This document shows positions 59,110 through 64,000 of a stretch of 64,000 nucleotides of DNA, one piece after another. The DNA comes from Microbacterium jejuense (GTDB lineage: Bacteria > Actinomycetota > Actinomycetes > Actinomycetales > Microbacteriaceae): the NCBI RefSeq assembly GCF_019511665.1, contig NZ_JAEUAW010000007.1:1-64000 (forward strand), written 5' to 3'. Numbering within the stretch: position 1 is the stretch's first letter; every line of letters begins with the position of its first letter. The position numbers and the translations under genes are program-made. A model generated the notes under the pieces. It had not been told where the DNA came from and ran no database searches. It worked only from the letters and a program-made list of their open reading frames with translations.

Positions 59110-61125
59110 ATGGTGTCAGCTTCAGGACGACGACGCGTGCGCGCGGTCGTCGCTGCGCTCGCGGTCTCGGGGGTCGGACTCGCCGGCTGGGCGGCGGGTG
59201 CGCCCGCCCCGGCCGCGGCCACGACCGACGACGAGTACCGCGCGCAGTACCACTTCACGGTGCCCGACCACTGGAAGAACGACCCGCAGCGCCCCGTCTT
59301 CGTGGACGGGAAGTTCCACTACTACTACCTGTACAACAGCGACTACGACGCGGACCCGACGGCGAACTTCGGCACCGCCTGGCGCCTGGCGACGTCGTAC
59401 GACGGTGTGGTCTTCGCCGATCAGGGCGTGGCGGCGCCCAAGAGGACGAACGCGAACTACGACCTCTGGTCGGGGTCGGCGGTCGTCGACACGGCGAACA
59501 CGGCAGGGTTCGGCGCGGGCGCCGTCGTGATGCTGGTGACGCAGATGGATCACCCGACGCCCGCGCAGCAGGCCAACGCCTCGGGGCCGCAGGCGCAGTT
59601 CCTCTGGTACTCCGTCGACGGCGGTCGCACCTTCCGGCCCTCGGGTGAGGACCCCGTCATCCCCAACGGCGGGCGGGCCGACTTCCGCGACCCGAAGGTG
59701 GTGTGGGATGCCGAGCGCGGCCGCTGGGTCGCCCTCATCGCCGAACGCGACCGGGTGAGCTTCTACACGTCGAGCGATCTGCGCCACTGGGTGCGCGCGT
59801 GGGAGTACGTGAACGCCGGGATCGGCACGATCGAGTGCCCCGACCTGTTCCGCATCCGGGCCGATGACGGGACGGTGAAGTGGGTGTTCGGCGTCAGCGC
59901 GAACGGCTACGCGACGAACGAGCCGGCGACCTTCGCCTACTGGACCGGTGAGTTCGACGGCACGTCGTTCGCGTTCGACCGCTCGGCGCCGCAGTGGCTC
60001 GACCACGGCTTCGACTGGTACGGGGCGGTCACGTGGGAGGACCCGACCGCGCCGCTGGACCGGCGGTACGCCGTGGCCTGGATGAACAACTGGGATTACG
60101 CCCACTCGACACCCACCTGGGCGGCCGACGGGTTCAACGGCACCGACTCGATCACACGCGAAGTGCGCCTCAAGCGCTTCGGCGACTCGTACAGCCTCGT
60201 CTCGCAGCCGGCCGCCGCGCTCGCCGACATCGCCACGTCGCGCACTGCGCTCGGCGACGTGACGGTGGACGGCTTCCTCCCGCTGGACTACCGCGGCGAT
60301 GCGTATCAGGTCGAGGCGGAGGTGACGTGGCAGACGGCCACCAACATCGGCCTGCAGCTGCGCCGGTCCGGTGACGGCACGCGCCACGCCGACGTCGGCG
60401 TCACGACGGACTACGCCTATCTCAACCGCGGACAGACCGGGTACCCGGCGGGCACCTGGAAGACCGAGAGTCGCACGCCCTTCGACGGTGCGGCCGGCAC
60501 CGTGCATCTGCGCGTGCTCGTCGACCGCACCACGGTCGAGGTCTTCGTGGACGACGGGCGATACGTGCAGTCGAGCCAGGTCTTCGCGCCCCCGGGTGAC
60601 GACGGCATCGCTCTGTACTCGTCAGGCGGCCCGGCCACGTTCCACGACCTGACGATCACCGAGTTCGGCAGCGTCGTCCAGCGGCCCGCCCGGGTGATCG
60701 CGGATTTCGAGGGGACGACGTGGGGGACCGGCTGGACGGCCACAGGCAGCTTCGCCGTCGCCGGGCCGACGGCCGCCGACCTGCGTGGCCAGGTCGGCGG
60801 CAAGGTCGCCGACACCTTCGCCGGCGGAGGGGATGCCTCGACCGGCACGGTCACGTCGCCGCCGTTCACGATCGACCGCAACTTCGTGCACTTCTTGATC
60901 GGCGGCGGGGATCACGCGCTCGGCGTGGAGCCGGCGACGTCCGTGCAGCTGCTCGTCGATGGTCAGCCGGTGCGCACGGCCACGGGAGACGACTCGCCGG
61001 ACCTGCGTCCCGTCGAGTGGGACGTCCGCGACCTGGCCGGGCGGACGGCGCAGTTCCAGATCCTCGATGATGCCACGGGGCCGTGGGGGCATCTCATGGT
61101 GGACCAGATCATGCTCAGCGACTGA
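59110..61125 (+). CDS. Secreted GH32 levanase/exo-inulinase with C-terminal extension
   Basis: A 671-residue exported enzyme. Signal peptide 1-38 (ALAVSGVGLAGWAAGAPAPAAA). GH32 set: Asp58 in HWKNDPQRPVF, Asp in FRDPKVVWD, Glu in IECPDLFRI; the beta-sandwich module has VDRTTVEVFVDDG near 480. A further domain of about 145 residues (VIADFEGTTWGTGWTATG to the end) matches the extra module seen in some levanases. No anchor. The ATG at 59110 gains the site AGAAGGGA; ATG 59104 is also possible. It completes the fructan operon. Confidence 0.9.
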   Translation: MVSASGRRRVRAVVAALAVSGVGLAGWAAGAPAPAAATTDDEYRAQYHFTVPDHWKNDPQRPVFVDGKFHYYYLYNSDYDADPTANFGTAWRLATSYDGVVFADQGVAAPKRTNANYDLWSGSAVVDTANTAGFGAGAVVMLVTQMDHPTPAQQANASGPQAQFLWYSVDGGRTFRPSGEDPVIPNGGRADFRDPKVVWDAERGRWVALIAERDRVSFYTSSDLRHWVRAWEYVNAGIGTIECPDLFRIRADDGTVKWVFGVSANGYATNEPATFAYWTGEFDGTSFAFDRSAPQWLDHGFDWYGAVTWEDPTAPLDRRYAVAWMNNWDYAHSTPTWAADGFNGTDSITREVRLKRFGDSYSLVSQPAAALADIATSRTALGDVTVDGFLPLDYRGDAYQVEAEVTWQTATNIGLQLRRSGDGTRHADVGVTTDYAYLNRGQTGYPAGTWKTESRTPFDGAAGTVHLRVLVDRTTVEVFVDDGRYVQSSQVFAPPGDDGIALYSSGGPATFHDLTITEFGSVVQRPARVIADFEGTTWGTGWTATGSFAVAGPTAADLRGQVGGKVADTFAGGGDASTGTVTSPPFTIDRNFVHFLIGGGDHALGVEPATSVQLLVDGQPVRTATGDDSPDLRPVEWDVRDLAGRTAQFQILDDATGPWGHLMVDQIMLSD

Positions 61126-61247
61126 TGCGCCGGTCCGCGTCCACCCTTCGCACGTCCCGCGGAAGCAATCCGCCGGACGAGCGGGGGATTATCCCCATCG
61201 TGCGGCCGGCGGAGTTCCCTAAGATCGAACGGACGAGAGGGGGACGT

Positions 61248-61529
61248 GTGCCGGATGTCGAGGTGTACTACCACGAGCTGACGTCCGCGGCGTCCGCCGT
61301 CCAGACGGCGTCGCAGCGCGCCATCGAGGCCGCGGCCGACCTCAGCGGCGACGACGTCGGCATCGCGAACCCGGCACACCGACCCGGCCTGCGGCTGGAG
61401 ATGCACCGGCGCTTCACGGCCCTGCGCACCGCCGTGCGCGATCACGCCGTGGCGGCGTCGGGCGTCGGCGGCGACGTGCAGGCGATCGCCGACAAGTACT
61501 CCGAACTCGATGCCGAGTTGAACGGATGA
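61248..61529 (+). CDS. Small helical protein with YxxxD tail (WXG100-like)
   Basis: A 93-residue protein of two long helices (about 8-35 and 48-90) with no Trp-x-Gly at the turn but a C-terminal YSELD (Tyr84 to Asp88), the YxxxD/E pattern of type VII secretion substrates. Family not recognised with certainty. GTG at 61248 with GAGAGGGGGA upstream. The last four bases overlap the start of the hydrolase gene (ATGA). Confidence 0.6.
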   Translation: MPDVEVYYHELTSAASAVQTASQRAIEAAADLSGDDVGIANPAHRPGLRLEMHRRFTALRTAVRDHAVAASGVGGDVQAIADKYSELDAELNG

Positions 61530-63211
61530 GTCTGATCTCTCCGAACCGCGGCTATCCGCTCGAGCGGATCGAGGGCGACACCGGCTCGATGTCGTGGTGG
61601 GTCAGCCGGTTCGACAACATCGGCGACCGGGTCGGCGATCTGCGCGCGCGCATGCACGAGGTGCGCGGTCTCCCCGGCAAAGGCCAGTCGATCACCGCGT
61701 CGCGCGACGACGCGCTCGAGACCTCGACCGCGTTGACCGCGGACATCGTCGAGGCCGAGCACTTGTCGACGGTGCTGGCACGATACTCCGACGCGTTCAC
61801 CGCCCACGCCGAGCCGGCCAATCGCATGGTCGACGAGATCGAAGACGCGCACGCCCGCGCCCGCAGCGCCGACGCCGCGTTCCAGCATGCCGGCCAGAAC
61901 GCCCTGTGGACGTCGTATTCGGGCACGCCGGAAGAGATCGCCGCTGCCGATCGGGTGGCCGGCGATGCGGCGGCCGACAAGGCCGCCGCACAGAGCGCCC
62001 TCGATGACCTGTGGGCGACGTGGGAGTCCCACTATTCGCAATGGGATGCCGCCTACGACGCCGCCATGTCGGCACTGGCCGGCGGCACGGAAGTCACCCT
62101 GACCCACGACGCTCGCGACCTGCTCGATCAGCTCCTGGCCGCCGACGATCCGGCGGCGGTGCTTGCGCTGTGGCGCGCGCACCCCGAACTGCGCGACGAG
62201 CTCGCCCAGAAGCATCCCGAGATCATCGGCAATCTCGACGGCATCCCGTTCGACGTCCGCGCCGAGGTCAACGAGGCGCGAGTGCGCGATCTGCGCTCGC
62301 GGAAGGATCTCGACGCGACCCTGGCGACCGAGCTGGACGTCCTGTGGAACGAGATGCAGAAGCACGGCGGCCGACTGATCTCGTTCGACCCCCACGGCGC
62401 CGAGCAGACCACCGCAGCGTTGTGGTACGGACCTTTCGACGCCACGACCGTTTCGACGCTGGTGCCGGGCATGATGTCGCAGGTGTCCGAGATGGCGGAG
62501 TGGGGCGTGTCGGCCCGCGATCTGAATCAGTTCGTCGGTTCCGGTTCGGCCACCATCGCGTGGTTCGGCTACGACTCCCCGAACTTCGCCGAGGAACCGG
62601 CGATGAGCCGCGCGCAGAACGGCGCGCCGGCGCTGCGATCGCTGCTGCAGGGGCTGGACGCGATCCTTCCCGACAGTGAGATCGACGTCGTCGCCCATTC
62701 GTACGGGAGCACGACCGCCGCCCTCGCGATCGGCTCGGCGTCCGACGGACTGGGCGTCGACAAGTTCATCACCGTCGGGTCCGCAGGTCTGCCCGACGAC
62801 GAGGACGTACGCGCCAATCTGCAGTCGGCAGACGCGCCGCGCATCTACGCCACGATGTCGGAGCGTGACTTCTGGGCCCCCGTCGGGCAGGGCACGGGAT
62901 TCGGGCACGGCACCTCGCCGACATCGCTCGACGGCGTCACCGAGTTCGACAGCAACGGCGGGGTCGACGCCGACGGCGGCACCCTGCTGCCCACGCCGGG
63001 GCACAGCGCCCACGGCGGCGCGAACTTCCCGTGGGAGAGTTCCCCGGGCGGCTACCTGCAGAAGGGCAGTGAGTCGTTCTACAACGTGTCGAGCATCATC
63101 GCGACCGGCGAGCCCGGCACCGAGCCGGGTGGCGAAGGAACGGACATCCCCTTCTGGACGAAGGTGCTCGAGATCCAGGCGCAGACAGGCAGCTATGGCT
63201 ACTACTACTGA
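61526..63211 (+). CDS. DUF1023-type alpha/beta hydrolase with helical N-terminal domain
   Basis: A 561-residue protein without a signal peptide. Residues 1-200 are mostly long helices (SWWVSRFDNIGDRVGDLRAR, coiled Ala-rich stretches to 195), as in proteins handled by type VII secretion. Residues 270-540 hold an alpha/beta hydrolase with nucleophile Ser392 in VVAHSYGSTTAALA; Asp and His likely lie in SERDFWAPVG and GHSAHGG regions. DUF1023 hydrolases with this layout are common in actinobacteria; substrate unknown. It overlaps the genes on both sides. Confidence 0.82.
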   Translation: MSLISPNRGYPLERIEGDTGSMSWWVSRFDNIGDRVGDLRARMHEVRGLPGKGQSITASRDDALETSTALTADIVEAEHLSTVLARYSDAFTAHAEPANRMVDEIEDAHARARSADAAFQHAGQNALWTSYSGTPEEIAAADRVAGDAAADKAAAQSALDDLWATWESHYSQWDAAYDAAMSALAGGTEVTLTHDARDLLDQLLAADDPAAVLALWRAHPELRDELAQKHPEIIGNLDGIPFDVRAEVNEARVRDLRSRKDLDATLATELDVLWNEMQKHGGRLISFDPHGAEQTTAALWYGPFDATTVSTLVPGMMSQVSEMAEWGVSARDLNQFVGSGSATIAWFGYDSPNFAEEPAMSRAQNGAPALRSLLQGLDAILPDSEIDVVAHSYGSTTAALAIGSASDGLGVDKFITVGSAGLPDDEDVRANLQSADAPRIYATMSERDFWAPVGQGTGFGHGTSPTSLDGVTEFDSNGGVDADGGTLLPTPGHSAHGGANFPWESSPGGYLQKGSESFYNVSSIIATGEPGTEPGGEGTDIPFWTKVLEIQAQTGSYGYYY

Positions 63212-63914
63212 ACGGCGACCGCGGGTCGCATGGCGTGCTATGGCGGCGATGGTCGTCGGAACGGTGTTGACGATGACGGGTTGTGCTGCGGCCGCCCCCG
63301 AGGGCAACGCGCTGTATCAGGACGGCGAGCAGCGGTTCACTGCGAGGTTCGACGCGATGCACTCGGTGCTGATGGCGGTCGAGGACGGCGAGTGGGACGT
63401 CACCATGGGCGGCTACGGGGCGGGCGCCGGGCCCTGTCCCGGCAAGAACGGCTCTGGCGACGGCTACGTGCTCTCTGAATACCGGCGCAGCCTGCCGCTA
63501 GACGGGCGCGACCCGCAGCAGGTGAGCGACGACGCGGTGGCGGCCTTCAAGGCGCTCGGCCTGGAACCCGAGACGACTGTCTTCGGCGCGGACGACCGGG
63601 CGCAGTGGAACGTGATCGCGGAGGGCGACCCGGTCGGTCGCGCCGTCGTGTCGGTCGAGGTCGATCAGCAGAAGATCCTCGTGTCGGCCGACGCGGCCTG
63701 TACGCCGGGCGACTGGACGGCCCTGGACGCGATGGTCTTCGACGACCCCGACGGCACGGCCGAGGATCTCTGGCGCCGCACGCCGGCCACCGAGGGTCCG
63801 GACTCGGTGCCGATGTTCTACTTCCCGGCGGATGGTCCGCTGTTCTGGAACGAGGACGGCACCCCCGTCGAGCCGCAGCCGGTGATCACCGATCCGCCGC
63901 GGCGCTCCAGCTGA
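63195..63914 (+). CDS. Putative lipoprotein
   Basis: A 239-residue exported protein with a signal peptide and lipobox LTMTGC (Cys about 30). The rest is acidic, with a Cys pair (GPCPGKN, DAACTPG) and no known domain. The ATG at 63195 lies inside the hydrolase gene (17-bp overlap) and places the lipobox at the right distance. By position it could be an accessory or immunity-like partner of the hydrolase. Its 3' end overlaps the convergent Ppx/GppA gene by 29 bases. Confidence 0.72.
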   Translation: MATTTERRPRVAWRAMAAMVVGTVLTMTGCAAAAPEGNALYQDGEQRFTARFDAMHSVLMAVEDGEWDVTMGGYGAGAGPCPGKNGSGDGYVLSEYRRSLPLDGRDPQQVSDDAVAAFKALGLEPETTVFGADDRAQWNVIAEGDPVGRAVVSVEVDQQKILVSADAACTPGDWTALDAMVFDDPDGTAEDLWRRTPATEGPDSVPMFYFPADGPLFWNEDGTPVEPQPVITDPPRRSS

Positions 63915-64000
63915 GCGACTCGATGTAGCGCAGCAGCACGCCCTCGCGCAGCGCCCACGGCGACACCTCGAGCTCGTCGACGTCGAGCGCGCGCATCGCC
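63886..64000 (-). CDS. Exopolyphosphatase/GppA-family protein, 3' end only
   Basis: Only the last 37 codons are in the window. The translated end contains ELEVSPWALREGVLLRYIESL, whose ALREGVLL block is the conserved C-terminal motif of Ppx/GppA phosphatases, which hydrolyse polyphosphate or pppGpp. The stop TGA is at 63886-63888 on the minus strand, inside the convergent lipoprotein gene. Confidence 0.75.
   Translation of the reverse strand, partial: AMRALDVDELEVSPWALREGVLLRYIESLSWSAAADR

Noticed and set aside
33446..61125. ABC ATPase partner genes for the two sugar importers
   Set aside because: No Walker A/LSGGQ protein is encoded in the window; both loci consist only of binding protein and permeases, as usual for shared MsmK-type ATPases.
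61442..63307. 621-codon open frame on the minus strand
   Set aside because: Antisense shadow of the DUF1023 hydrolase gene, without hydrophobic or motif structure.
1..64000. tRNA, rRNA, insertion sequences, prophage, att sites
   Set aside because: No cloverleaf-like sequence, transposase, integrase or flanking repeats were recognised while reading both strands; a covariance-model scan could still reveal a missed tRNA.

Overview
The window is high-GC DNA from an actinobacterium, most likely Microbacterium or a close relative in the Microbacteriaceae. Pointers are GTG and TTG starts, abutting -10/start codon (leaderless) promoters, rplM-rpsI-glmM gene order, and small LPXTG-type wall proteins. 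This placement is inference from gene content; no 16S rRNA or tRNA is present. Both ends cut a gene: a membrane PAS sensor on the left and an exopolyphosphatase/GppA family protein on the right.

0-5.9 kb: a processive family 2 glycosyltransferase lies between a membrane PAS sensor and an OmpR-type response regulator. Next come a small membrane-anchored GH6 cellulase-like enzyme, a coiled-coil protein and an endonuclease/exonuclease/phosphatase-fold protein. 5.9-9.2 kb: a DUF4012 protein, a small LPXTG protein and a polytopic membrane protein.

9.3-26.4 kb is a Wzx/Wzy-type capsule or exopolysaccharide locus: VanZ-like protein, UDP-sugar dehydrogenase, five glycosyltransferases (one fused to an acetyltransferase), two pyruvyl transferases, Wzx flippase, Wzy polymerase, initiating sugar phosphotransferase, tyrosine autokinase and low-molecular-weight tyrosine phosphatase. 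Its middle is visibly poorer in GC than its flanks. 26.4-28.8 kb: a second small LPXTG protein sits between two CPBP-family intramembrane proteases.

28.9-33.3 kb is core genome: rplM, rpsI, glmM, a tandem universal stress protein and a TetR regulator, with a possible small RNA between the last two. 33.4-48.0 kb is a LacI-controlled plant-glycan locus (ABC importer without its ATPase, YesL-like protein, GH36, two GH43, a 2-hydroxyacid dehydrogenase, and a 1165-residue secreted multidomain lyase-like protein). Near-identical AACGTT operators tie it together. The enzymes fit arabinogalactan-type side chains.

48.1-61.1 kb is a fructan locus that encodes both synthesis and degradation: secreted levansucrase, two exported GH32 enzymes, a sugar ABC importer, a cytoplasmic GH32/68-clan hydrolase and a PfkB fructokinase, with two related LacI repressors. 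A 26-bp perfect palindrome and a related half-conserved palindrome mark the levansucrase/LacI divergent control region. 61.2-63.9 kb: a coupled trio of a small helical protein with a type VII-like YxxxD tail, a DUF1023-type alpha/beta hydrolase and a lipoprotein.

No insertion sequence, CRISPR array, tRNA, rRNA, sortase gene or ABC ATPase gene was found, and no gene-free stretch exceeds 300 bases.
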